From contig JAKZAN010000007.1 in assembly GCA_023053545.1 (NCBI GenBank), positions 7,316,001 through 7,380,000 of the forward strand: a stretch of DNA of 64,000 bases, in the 5' to 3' direction. This stretch comes from Lepidurus packardi (taxonomy: Eukaryota > Arthropoda > Branchiopoda > Notostraca > Triopsidae). Both the position numbers and the translations under genes were made by a program. The notes beneath the pieces were generated by a model. That model saw only the letters and a program-made list of their open reading frames with translations. It made no database searches and was not told where the DNA came from. Positions 1-12,136 of this stretch are shown in pieces (the stretch's first letter is position 1; each line of letters starts with the position of its first letter).

Positions 1-1345
1 GATCTGGAACGCTTTTACGTCAAGTGGTCTAGGTAAGCAATTCAACTCTGATCCGTCTTGGGATTTAAGAAAGAGGTGGCGTTTTAATCTATCACTTTTT
101 TTTCTCGTTTTTTTCCTCGCCGTGAAACAGATTTGACCCCCATGCTACCCAATTCATTTGTCTAGAACAGTTATCCGAGTTCATAGCCAGTTTAGATCCC
201 CCTTTGGGAGTCCCACGACCAAATACAGCAGCGCTGGTAACACTAGACATCCCTATAGCGAGCGGGGAGCGACTGCATTGCCTAGATATATTGCATTCAC
301 TTACGCGACGAGTTCTGGGAGACGTCGAAGATACGGAACATTTTCGCAAAGTAATTTGAAAACTTTCTTACCCTCCTTCTGTTTGTCGTCCTTTTTGAAA
401 TGCCAAGCGAGTACACGCTCTTGGGAAAATAATACGACTTTCCTTTCACAGCTTCAAGAGCAAATGGATGAGAAATTCAAAAAGCAATTCCCGAACCGTC
501 GGCAGATAGAAATCGTATCTTCCACTGCGAAATGGAAGCAACGTGATATAGCAGCTCGTATTATCCAAAGAGCATGGAAAGACTACCTAAGGTACACTAT
601 GGAATATATTCCCAACTTTTCTAAACTCATAAGGAATGTAAATATATCACGAAAATGGCAAATTTAAACAAAAAAAAATTCCAAAAATGCCTAACGCGAA
701 ATTGAAATGGCATTTTCTTTCTAGGCATTTTACATTTACTATATTACATTTACTAGGCGTAAAGAAGAGCAGGAGATACGAAAGCTGGAGAAAGGAGACA
801 TGCAAACGCAAACTTCCAGTCCGGACCCGGAACGATCTTCACTGCGGTCAATGCTCAACCGTGTGTCTTCATTCATTCACACTTACTTCGGAGACGGCGC
901 GACGAGTCGTCGAGGTTCGCCCTCGCCTTCTCATTCCGTGGCATTATCGCGACAAGCGTCCCTTCGGAGGCCAAACAGCAATAATGGGCCGAGAGGCTCG
1001 ATTTCTTCTTGCCAAGCCGGCAACAATAGCACCTATTTGGAAACGCCTGCTCCGGGAGGTCTCTATACGCTTATGTCACCGCACATGAAGGGTAGCGTGT
1101 GGAGCATTGGTACCATGGTAGTGTCCGCGCAAGTACACGATAACGGACAAGGTAGAGGCGATAGCCCGTCCAACCTGAACGCGAGTTGGCATAAAAGAAG
1201 AGCTTCGCACGTGGACACCACTTCGACGCCTTTAGTTAGGCTCCACTTGCCGGGCCATAATCCCTTTCCTACTTCGCCAACCAACACCCGATCAGACGTT
1301 ATCGTGAAGTTGTCACGAGCTAGTGAAGACTCAACGCCGACGTGA
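1..1345 (+). CDS. NaCP60E: Voltage-gated sodium channel NaCP60E/DSC1-like, C-terminal part (partial at 5' end)
   Basis: Exons 1-32, 131-350, 452-591 and 757-1345 join in phase and give the last 326 residues; the gene starts outside the window. The second exon encodes the EF-hand-like region behind the fourth channel repeat (FDPHATQFICLEQLSEF, then LDIPIASGERLHCLDIL). The third encodes LQEQMDEKFKKQFPNRRQ followed by an IQ motif, AARIIQRAWKDYLR, the expected calmodulin site. The last exon is a serine-rich cytoplasmic tail without recognisable domains. These motifs match the DSC1/NaCP60E branch of arthropod sodium channels (calcium-preferring cation channels of the neuronal membrane) better than para, judged from recalled family sequence. 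All borders are GT..AG and introns are about 100-165 bp. The subfamily call is less certain than the channel call. Confidence 0.87.
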
Positions 1346-2882
1346 TAAAAGTCGGAGGCTAACAGTATTAGCCTAAACCCTTTAGATGACAAATCTTCGT
1401 TTTTGTTAGATGCTTCAAAGCAAGAGAGCAACGAAGGTATGCATACAACTTTGCTCAACATTTCTCTCGAAATCCAGTGCAATCATGTTTACTCGCTCTG
1501 CTGAGCAGTAAAGAAGGGAATAATGCAAAAAAAGGCGACTATGCCCATAAAATTAGGGTGTTTTGCATTTCCGTTATAGAATTGGTTCGTGATACAGACT
1601 TAAGACAGTATAAAATAAGTAATTCTGGAAGATCGTTTCTACAAGAAGGCCTCTCCGTGTAAAGCTGAGCGAAATGTGGGTTTCCAAGCTTTGACTCGCA
1701 TAACGCGTGAGAAACCCGAGGACACGAGTCTTTCGACGTTGCAATTTGCATCCATTTCCATATATAAAAAAAAACTCAAATCCCCAATAATGAATCTCGC
1801 AATGTCTTTAAAACTCCCCCTTTCAGACTATACTGCCTAGTTAAGATTTTCCCCTATAATGTTCCCCCTTGCTTGTGTTATATGCAATAAAGCCTTTCCA
1901 CTTGTGGATGTCTAAGCCAAGAGCTATTTTACGGGCGCCAACAACGCATATGAAGAAGAACTTGCATCATAATTGCTAACTTCTCAAAGATAAACTTAAC
2001 AACCATGTTCTTTATTGGAGCTTAGATGTTATCTTTGTTAATAAGTAAATTCCAAGTCCTAGATTCATTGGGGACAAAGGTACGTTTACAAAATATTGCT
2101 CGGTTTACAACATCCTTGCTTTATCTATTTCCCACTACAGAAAAAAAGTCAACGTCAATTCGATAAGAGCAGGAAAATTGGAAACATTAGGCCAAGGACA
2201 AACACTTACCTTTCGAACTTTTATATATCTGACTGTAGCTTAGTCTTCGTCATTTCCAGGAACAGCAGTCTCAGGAGCTTTATCCTATGTATCCCTTAAA
2301 ACTGTTCGTATAAACTTAATGCCAGCAACACTTTCACTAGATATTTTCCGAAATATTATTCCCACATGGGAAACTTGTTGAAGCTCTCAATATTTCTAAA
2401 AATAATCTAATCCAATTTACCACACAAAAATGACATTGTGTTTCTTCTTCTCAGTTCTCTCAGTGGTGAAATTCGCGCCAAGAACTTTAAATATCGATAT
2501 CGTCAGCCTGTCCTAAAAATCAAAAGCAATTCCAAGTAAAACAAATTCTCATCAAGATATTAGGGGTTATTACTGATAATTGCCTTTTTATGGCAATTAA
2601 GTTATACGTTTGGATTCTCATTTGTAATCTTAACTATTACATAAAATTAATTAATGTGCACACACTGCACACGAAACTATACGCTAACTATCGCCGTATC
2701 GCTCCGCCATATTGCCGATTACCCGATTACCAGCACTATTCCTATCCATTCCTAAATGACGTGTGTACGTGGCGATGTCAACAAACTTGATTAGGTTGGT
2801 TATTTCGTTGTTATCTGTTGCTTTCTGCTATTGTAATTAGAGGATTCGTGTAGTAGTTTTTAGGATAGGAAAGTTTTTAGCC
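1346..2882. other. 3' UTR of the channel gene, then intergenic DNA
   Basis: A poly(A) signal AATAAA lies at 1886-1891, about 540 bp after the channel stop, so the 3' UTR probably ends near 1910. The rest up to the GOLPH3 start is AT-rich. It must contain the GOLPH3 promoter, but no TATA box stands out. The short ORFs here do not look coding. Confidence 0.5.
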
Positions 2883-3919
<1,037 letters not shown>

Positions 3920-5832
3920 GAATTCAGTCCCCATACCAAAAACAATAAAAAAAAGGAAAGCAATTACAAAATAAAGAGTAGGACACACCCTGCTCCGTGG
4001 GCGTAATTCCTCTACATATGCTAAAGAATTCCATTGTGGCTTTGGGGCTACCAGTGTGTTGAAGCACTAGTGTGAGTGTGTGCAGAAAAGCAAAGCTATT
4101 GTATCATTTGTTTACTGCCTTCGAATTTCATGGCACCTTTCCATTTTTTCAACTGTTATTTCAGAAGTGGCTGTGATGCATCGTAATTTTGGAGAATTTA
4201 GCTATTGTATAATTAAAGCTAATAGAGCACCGCGGGAAAAACTCGCCAATCTACAGCTCGATATTGTAGGAAGAAATGAATTCATTCAAATTTTCGTATT
4301 ATTATTTTTAAGTGGCGGATGGTTCAATGTACTATACAAATTGTAAGGCACATAATGTAACCTTGTTTATAACTGCCTTATTGTTACAATAAATGATTGT
4401 CAAGTACACTAGCGATGGACTGGATTTTAGAGGATTAGTGTTAAAACGTACATATGTGGTGTATTCTAGTGCCCATATAAAACATTCAAACCGAAGGGCG
4501 CTGCTTATCTAACGAAAGATTTCGAGTGTTCCCACTCCAAATTATGTGCTTCTATACGTCATTGTTTATATCTTCGCTAATTAACAAAAGGCATTAGATC
4601 TCGATGTCTTTGTGAATGTAATACAGTAGTTTAATTATGCAGCAAAATTAGGTTGTGTGTAACTATAACGGTAATAATTTTTAAATACATTTCTAATTTG
4701 CATGGTATTTTTCCTAGCTTTTTAAAGTTTATCTCGTAATTTTTAAAGCGGTTGCTTAGATTTGAAAAAACAATCCCACGTTGTTAAATGGATTTTTTAT
4801 GCCACGTATATTAATAAGCATCAAACATATATGTTAGTCATATGACTACCGATATGTTATGCCACGTATATTAATAAGCATCAAACATATATGTTAGTCA
4901 TATGACTACTTTTCGGTAGTCATATGACTACCGAAAAAACAGCTTTTAAAGTTACATCCTTCATTGGTTTGTTTACTAATTGCTGGCAACAATGATTGAC
5001 CCTTGGTCGCACTTTCTAAATTTCCTATACATTATAAAGACTCCAATCAATCACGCAAAAATGTTACTCAAATTTTGCAATGTTAATAAGAGGCTGAGAG
5101 TCTGACAAAATAAATGCGTAAAATTAAGAAGTTCTGTATAATAGTCATTTTAAATACACATCTTCCTTGCACATTGCTTACACACACACAATCTTTTTAC
5201 TGGCTTTTGTAGCGCTTTGCATGCTTTTTAAATGGGATTATGTAACATCCCGTGTGGCATTGAACATAAATCGCTATATAAATACAACTTTTCGATTATT
5301 CTGTGTTATGTCCTCTTCATGTTTTTTTTAGCTCACCTGCTCATCATGCATATAACAAAAATCCACTCCATTTTTTTAAATTCCTCGTACACAATAAGTT
5401 TCCTCCTAAGAACACAAAAGTTTCGATTGTTTTTGTCAATTGCCTTTCGGCTACCTGCTCCGTGTACAGCATCTACGGTTGAGCAACCTATTTTGCTGCT
5501 TCCTTCTGTATTGCTTAGATTTATTATGAAGTGAGACTCAACAGCTATTGGGATAGACATACTTTCCTTTGGGCATCACTGCAGGCATGCATAGCACACA
5601 TTCTCTCTTCATGACTGGCATGACGAAATAAAGGTTTTCCCCGCACTTTCACCTATTGTGGTCAAGTTTGTCTACTTTCTTGAGTAAACTGTTCTTCCTG
5701 TACCTTATCCTAACACAAGCATATGCAGTTCATGTCCTCAGTATTCCCTCTGTCGTTACCTCGGCAAATTGCTCATTTGGCTGTGTTAAAGCGCTACTCT
5801 GTCTAAAATCTCCAAATCCGCTCTCTTTTCGA
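3920..5832. other. Intergenic region between GOLPH3 and MFSD8
   Basis: AT-rich DNA. Apart from the GOLPH3 poly(A) signals and the duplicated palindromic block at 4801-4937, I see no gene. An open frame from about 5656 runs into the MFSD8 start but begins with TTG, so it is probably 5' UTR read through. Confidence 0.45.
4801..4937. repeat. 60-bp tandem duplication with three copies of a perfect palindrome
   Basis: A 49-bp segment at 4801-4849 recurs exactly at 4861-4909, a 60-bp period. Each copy ends in the self-complementary TAGTCATATGACTA. A third copy of that palindrome lies in a 28-bp perfect palindrome at 4910-4937, whose left half is TTTTCGGTAGTCAT. This is seen directly in the sequence. 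It could be a fold-back or MITE remnant, or a replication-slippage product; no flanking target duplication is clear. Confidence 0.85.
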
Positions 5833-5879
5833 ATGGCTGACGAAAAAGTGACTGATTGGTAAGTACTGTATTCATATAT

Positions 5880-5933
<54 letters not shown>

Positions 5934-8900
5934 CCGTATTATGGGGATATTATGTCTATAAAAAGGCAAACATGTTGTTGCAGCTTTGAAAGAGTAATAT
6001 AGTTGCAGTGTACCAACTTGATTAACGGTCGAGCTTTTTGTTCATCGTTTATCGTGATCTTAGTCGCATGCTCCTTTAAAATCTTCGGCGGTGCAACCAA
6101 TCGTGCAACATTTGTGTAATAGGGACAACTCTCGTATCCTTCTGCGGCGTATCTTTTCCGGCGATTCGGGTTCGATCATTACAATTCCAACTTCACGACT
6201 AAGGGGCACTCGTTCCTCCAATTCGTAATAATCTGCAACAGAAAGTAAAATCACTTTTAAGGACCAGCTTTTAAGGAGAAAGTTTACTTCGAAGTAGATC
6301 TTCCGATATGTAAGGACTTCTGCGCGAATGCATGCAAGATTCTCCTATTTTACGGCGAAGTTCCATCATGTCGCATGGTTTATGGTGTAGAACTTTCCCA
6401 TCAGCAATGAAACTCAACAATGCCAAAACTATAACACTTGCGCAGCACAAAAAGGCGCGCATGTCGAAGCAAGGCTTCGATTTAATTTCGTAAATGGCGA
6501 TTGTTCACAACACAACCGATGCTTTTTAAATGTTTCCCTGCTATTGTTAATGACACGGAGTGCCACCCAGTACGTACTCCAATTCTGCATGCTTGGCATA
6601 ATATTTCCCGGTTTCCCATAACAGTCTCACATGTAGGAAACTTGCTCCTGTTGGAATTCATTGGGATTCCTCGTTTTTATTGCGGTCAAGAATAAAAACT
6701 CTCTCCGTCTGTCAGCGAAATTCACGATATTCTACTTAGGCGTATCAAGAACTCCTTTTACGAATTTAAGATATAGGGTATTGTCACCACTAGAATGAAG
6801 AAATAGCTGCGTAGTCTTTCCTACAATCTTGTTTATGGTTTGGGTTTGACTATTTCCGGGAATTTCGTATTCCGTAGTGTTGTTTGTTGGCGAAACCAAA
6901 AGTAGTAAAGGGCTGCTGTCTTGAGTATGCTTCGTAAGAGTAAAAGTTTCGATTTACCTGCTGTATTCGATTCTCAAATCAAAGATGAGAAACAAGTTAA
7001 ATTGGTACCCGTAATTCTAATACCAATGTTAATTACATTAGTTACACTAATACCAATGTAGGCATTGATAGCGGTAGTGTACGTTTTTTACGGTGGAGGG
7101 GATTAGGTATATGTAACACTAGTCAAAGCTATTGTTAACTTTATTCTTGCAAGCAGTTAAGCTATTTGTTTTTTTCTAGGGACCCGGTTAACGATGATTA
7201 TTATAAATTTCTGGAAACCAGAGCAGAAAGAAGTGCGCGACGTAGATCTCTCGTCGTCATTTACATCACCACGTTTATCTTCATGCTGGGATTTTCTATC
7301 GTACTCACTGGGGTGGCTCCCTATCTCCAACAGGTTTGTTTAGTCAATATCGTCTGTAAAGGACAACAATTTGAGTAGTGTATTAACTTTGCTGTTTCTT
7401 AGATAGATCCTACAGCAACGAAACCATTCTTGGGTTTAGTAGTAGCGGCGTATCCATTAGGTCAGCTCCTCGCTTCTCCTTTATTGGGATGGCTTGGCAA
7501 CAAACTAGGATCCATGAGAATACTCTGTGTTAGTACCATGGCGGTGTATTCCCTTGGTTTTGCCATTTACGCGTCGTTGGGAATATTCCCGGAACCTAGG
7601 AAGTACTACATGCTAGTTGCTCGCTTTTTCGTTGGGATTGCTGCAGGTAACGTATTTTTAACTTCGTCTGCGTTTTATTAATTCCTTTCATAGCCACAGT
7701 GACATTATGCTTCAGTTACGTGTCGACAGCAACGACTCTCCGGGAAAGAACCACCGCGCTTTCTATTATTTCATTTTCACAATCCATTGGATTCATTTTA
7801 GGACCAGGTATAAAACACAGTATTTAGAGAAGTCTTATTTAATTCTCAATTCTTTGTCAATCTTTGAATTCTCGTATAGTAATTCAATCGTCATTGTACT
7901 CGTTGGGAGAAGAAGGGAGCTGGGATGGACCTGGTAGTATGACTATCAACATGTATACAGCGGCAGGTTGGATTGCTTCCGTTTTAGGGCTTGCCAATTG
8001 TGTCTTGTTCTTGCCGTGTATTTTTACCGAGTTCGATATGGCGAAAAGGGAAGCGCAATTTCTGAAAGCTCAACGGTTGGCTGAGGACGAAGGTAATAAG
8101 CGTTTGTTGCAACGTTTCTCTTGTTACATCCTGTTTTATAGATGCCGTGTCGTTATCCAAGATAAAACTAGACAAACTTGGCCTCATCATTTGCATGACG
8201 ACTTTTGGCATCGTATTATTTAACTTTATCCTCATTGAGACGTAAGTAAACTGACAATATAATATAGAGTGGCACAATACTATTCTATATAATTTAGTTT
8301 GGCCACAACCGTCACCATGGAACAATTAGGATGGGCACCTGACGACGCGGTATTTCGGGTAGGAATTATATTAGCAATTGGCGGAGTTCTTGGAGGAATA
8401 TCCTATTTGTTATGCGGACCTTTGGCTAGACGGTAATTTTCACGTAGGTTAAACTGCTTCTAATGATGTTGTCATAGATGGAATGAAAGAATTGTCCTAT
8501 TGGCTTTTGGATTCATTCCTCTCGTCCTGGGGGCGTTGTCATACCTCCCAGCTTACAGTAGTGAATATCCACCGATCAAAAATATGTCACTCTTTACAAC
8601 AACTCTAGGTTTGTCCGATAAACCTGGAAATTTGTGTAATTCAGTATTCTTTGTTTTTGTTCTTTTAAACTTAGGGCCGGAGTTTAGCACCACCCCAGTG
8701 ACAACCCCACTAACGAGAATATTGGAGTCGGATTCACAACCACTTGCGGAAATGCTCTTCATGTCTTCCTACGGTAGCAGTGGCTTAGAAAATGGGACAG
8801 ATAGAGACAACGGAAACTACGGCTGTCCATCTACCCAAGACTGGTGTTTCTACACTCATAAGATTGAGCCAGTGCAATTCATTGTTGGGTTTTTATTAAC

Positions 8901-9260
8901 CTCAATCGGATATTCCTTCGCGCTTTCGATGAGTATATCAAATTTCAGTAAAATGATTGGGCCCAGGCCACAGGTAAGTCAGAGCGAACATCGCTGTGTA
9001 GAATTTGTAATTTTTAAATACATTCAATATTGTTAATTTTGTAGGGTACATGGATGGGCATTTTGAGTGCGTGTGGGTGCATATCTCGTATAGCTGGACC
9101 AATTTACGTAACGAATGTGTATACTTTATACGGGACATGGGTGACCTTTGGGTCTATAGCTGGCATTTTAATTTCTACTGCCCTAGTTAATCTGATCTTC
9201 TACCAAAGATTGGCGCCTCTCATAGACCATAAAGCGAAATCGAGAAATCCGAAGTATTAA
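5833..9260 (+). CDS. MFSD8: MFSD8/CLN7-like lysosomal major facilitator transporter
   Basis: Eleven exons join in phase: 5833-5858, 7180-7333, 7403-7646, 7694-7807, 7880-8092, 8142-8241, 8298-8432, 8478-8608, 8675-8973, 9045-9260, giving 543 aa if the short in-frame 8609-8674 is an intron (ten exons as listed; eleven only if an untranslated exon exists). Family signatures are WDPVNDDYYKFLETR, YLQQIDPTATKPFLG, YPLGQLLASPLLGWLGNK, YYMLVARFFVGI and SIISFSQSIGFILGP, with about 12 membrane segments. Human MFSD8 has 518 aa and is a lysosomal chloride/solute transporter mutated in CLN7 disease. I chose the ATG at 5833 because MADEKVTD ends at TG|GTAAGT, whose phase fits the exon at 7180. Intron 1 (1.3 kb) holds an insulin-like gene on the other strand. 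Poly(A) signal at 9365-9370. Confidence 0.9.
5881..5931. repeat. (TA)n microsatellite
   Basis: About 48 bp of uninterrupted AT/TA dinucleotide lies in MFSD8 intron 1, just inside the donor site. Confidence 0.95.
6060..6462 (-). CDS. Insulin/relaxin-family peptide precursor nested in MFSD8 intron 1
   Basis: Two exons on the minus strand, 6462-6288 and 6232-6060, join at phase 1 to a 115-aa precursor. Residues 1-22 form a signal peptide (MRAFLCCASVIVLALLSFIADG). The B chain follows with KPCDMMELRRKIGESC, then a C-peptide-like stretch, a tetrabasic cleavage site RRRR, and an A chain, HKCCTIGCTAEDFKGACD, with the diagnostic CC-x3-C-x8-C pattern. GCT after the double cysteine is relaxin-like (compare Ilp7/Ilp8-type peptides) rather than insulin-like. 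The two B-chain cysteines are 12 residues apart instead of the usual 11. The phase-1 intron between B and A chains matches the ancestral insulin gene intron. The peptide is probably secreted and acts on an insulin or relaxin (LGR) type receptor; which one is unknown. Confidence 0.88.
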
Positions 9261-9921
9261 GATAATAGAAAAGATCTGATAATATAACTAGATCTTCTAC
9301 CTCTATTCGTTTTGATTGAAGATTATATTCTGTTATTTCTTGTTCCAGCAGATTTACCATAAATAATAAACCTTTATTATTCAAAGCCCAAAAGTTCATA
9401 GCGATGTAATCTGCGGTCAATTTAACTTTCGGTTTGATGTATTGAGTTTCACAAAGTAGACGACATTACATCGAGTGCCTGTTTTTGAGGTTAAAATTCG
9501 AAAAAAAAAAAAAACAGGAAGAGAAGAAACATCTGGTAACCTCCCGTGCCGTGCCTCTGACTTAATACGCGTTCCATATATGGGAGTATTCCGGAAGTTC
9601 CACGCTGGAATAGGTGACGTGGAGCCCATGGGATGGCGAGGTTGATGTACGCCTAGTTTGCCTTGTTTACTCGCCACTCGCTCAAGGCATCAGGGCGTCA
9701 AGCAGCATCCTTTTTCGCTCGGGTTAATTTGCATATTCCCGTATTTACATATTCCCGTGTGCTTTGTGAATTGTTCTTATACGCTATCGTGAGTAGGCAT
9801 ATTAATAACTCCTGATTTTGTATTTGTAGAAACCTATTATGGGTGTGCTAAAGTTGAAGAGTTGAAAATATATTTCTCATTTGCTTTTAGGTGTTCGGCT
9901 TGCATTGTTTTGACTTCCAGA
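9261..9921. other. Intergenic region between MFSD8 and calumenin
   Basis: Contains the MFSD8 poly(A) signal at 9365-9370 and a short A-run near 9500. No coding signal or clear promoter motif was seen. Confidence 0.4.
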
Positions 9922-11268
9922 ATGAAAGATTTGTTTTGTTTTGTTTGTGTATGCCTATTGCTGCGGATTGCTACGGCTATCCCTAAACCTGAGAAAAACA
10001 GAACACTGGAGAAGGTAATTTTGCTTTTTCTTTGCCGTATTACCTTCCCACTTTCAATGTCTTATGGTTTTTCTCCCTGCAGCCCCTGAGTGAGGCGAAA
10101 CACTTTTCAGAAGAAGAACATAACCCAGATTATGACCATGAAGCGTTTCTGGGAGAAGAAGCCAAAACTTTTGATCAGTTAACGCCAGAAGAAAGCAAGG
10201 AACGATTAGGGTAATATACAGATTTCACACGTTGTACTGAAGCAAACATTATTTATTGCATTCGTATAAATTCTAAAACTAAGCTCTATGAATGTTCTTT
10301 TAACTTTTTAGAAAAATTGTCAATAAAATTGACAGAAACGAGGATGGTAGAATCAGTCAAGAAGAGCTTAAGGCCTGGATTCAGTACACCCAGAGAAAAT
10401 ATTTGCATGACGATGTAGACCGTCAATGGAAAACCCACAATCCTGACAATAAGGAGACTGTTGATTGGGAATCTTACAGAAAAGTGGTCTATGGTTTCAT
10501 GGACGGTAAGCAGAGGAAAAGATTATCAAGGAGTTAATATAATTAAATGTTTGTAGACATGGAACCGTCCGAATTGGATAAAGACGAAGAAGGATTTTCC
10601 TACAAAGATATGTTGAAACGAGATCAACGACGATGGGGTATCAGTGACACGAATGGAGATAACGCCCTTTCTAGAGTAAGAAATGACGATAGGCCTTAAT
10701 GCTAATCCCCTTCTAATTGTGGACCTTTTAGGAGGAATTCATGAACTTTCTTCATCCAGAAGAAGCACCTCACATGCGTGATATCGTGGTTATTGAAACC
10801 ATGGAAGATATTGACAAAGATAAAGATAACAAGATTTCCTTAAAAGAGTATATTGGTAAAAAAGACAGCAGCATTTAGTTATGAGTTGTATTAAACGTTG
10901 ATGTTTAGGTGACATGTACCGAGGTTCAAGCGAAGATGATGAACCTGATTGGGTGAAGAACGAGCGCGAGCAATTCACCCAGTTTCGTGATAAGAACAAG
11001 GATGGCTTTATGGACACATCTGAAGTACATAATTACGTCGTTCAAGAGGGGTTGTTTTAAACAAAATCGATTTCATTAGGTCAAGGAATGGATTATTCCA
11101 ACAGATTTTGATCACGCGGATGCAGAGGCAAAACATTTGATCTACGAATCGGATGCTGACCGCGATGGAGAATTGACCAGAACAGAAATACTCGACAAAT
11201 ATGACTTATTCGTGGGTTCACAAGCCACCGATTTTGGCGAAGCTTTAGCCAGGCATGATGAATTTTGA
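9922..11268 (+). CDS. CALU: Calumenin/reticulocalbin-type six-EF-hand ER protein (CREC family)
   Basis: Seven exons, 9922-10014, 10083-10210, 10312-10505, 10557-10675, 10732-10855, 10909-11024 and 11080-11268, join in phase to 320 aa. A signal peptide ([15 protein letters not shown]) starts the protein. EF-hand loops are visible as [12 protein letters not shown], a degenerate second loop around [48 protein letters not shown] and [12 protein letters not shown]. The protein ends in HDEF, the ER-retention tail typical of calumenin. CREC proteins bind Ca2+ weakly in the secretory pathway and act as chaperone-like regulators (family knowledge). Length matches human calumenin (about 315 aa). Calumenin is preferred over reticulocalbin because of HDEF. 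Confidence 0.92.
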
Positions 11269-12136
11269 AAAGTGTTACTTATGCAGAAAGCCTCCTTCCG
11301 CTTGCGAGCTGGTTTTTGCACAAGTCCTAGCAGACAAGTCAGTGCCAAAGGTCATTTTTTTAACATGGCTAGATTATTGAATAGAACAAGATTATGTGAT
11401 GTGACAATCCACTGCCAGTAGGTTCACTTCTCTTCGGAAGGCTTTCTAACTTGGGCCCACCTCATGTCCGACTCATTTCTCGTAAAATACTTTATAGTAG
11501 TGACTAGTGTATATGCTTTTCTAATTGAAACTTGTAAAGCGGCTGCTTTAACGAATCACACTAAAGATTTACTCTTCGAACAGTTCGGTTCTTTATTTAT
11601 GATCATTCAGTTCGACAAGAATGTGGTTAAGCTATGACACAAATTTCGGTAATAGATGGCTGGTGACAGCGACTTATGAATTCAGAAAGTTAAATTTAAC
11701 TAGCAAGGACGTCATATTCGTCCCAAGAGGTGCTTTTCCGTTGCACAAATGTAGGATGTGATACGGTATAGGGCACAACAGTTCGTCTTTGCGTTTCATT
11801 TCCGTATTTCGTCTTTGGTTTCTGTGCCTATTTCGTCTTTGCGTTTCGCGTTTCACGTACACTCATTCGAGAAGACCAGCATCGCAGCATGGGATTTGTT
11901 TACTTATCTTTAAATCTTTTGCTAAAAAAACAAACTTGTAGAAAGTGCTCTTTAATTTGGACAGATGTACGTATATATACACATTAGTATTTAACTTTAA
12001 ATCAGTTAATGGTTACATAGGGTTATGGATTGGCTATTTCGACTTCGACTATTGGACATTAGGGTGTCTTGTCATGTAGAATTTTAGAAGTTCCAGTAGC
12101 ATTACTAAAATCTCATAACTTCAGTTGTCAGTCAAG
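11269..12136. other. Intergenic region between calumenin and TUT1
   Basis: No gene recognised. A short phrase, TTTCGTCTTTGCGTTTC, occurs with variations two or three times between about 11785 and 11850, a small local repeat. The first exon of TUT1 follows directly. Confidence 0.4.

Noticed and set aside
5656-5862. 68-codon open frame that looks like a secreted peptide
   Set aside because: It begins with TTG, not ATG, and its end is the first coding exon of MFSD8 (ATG at 5833).
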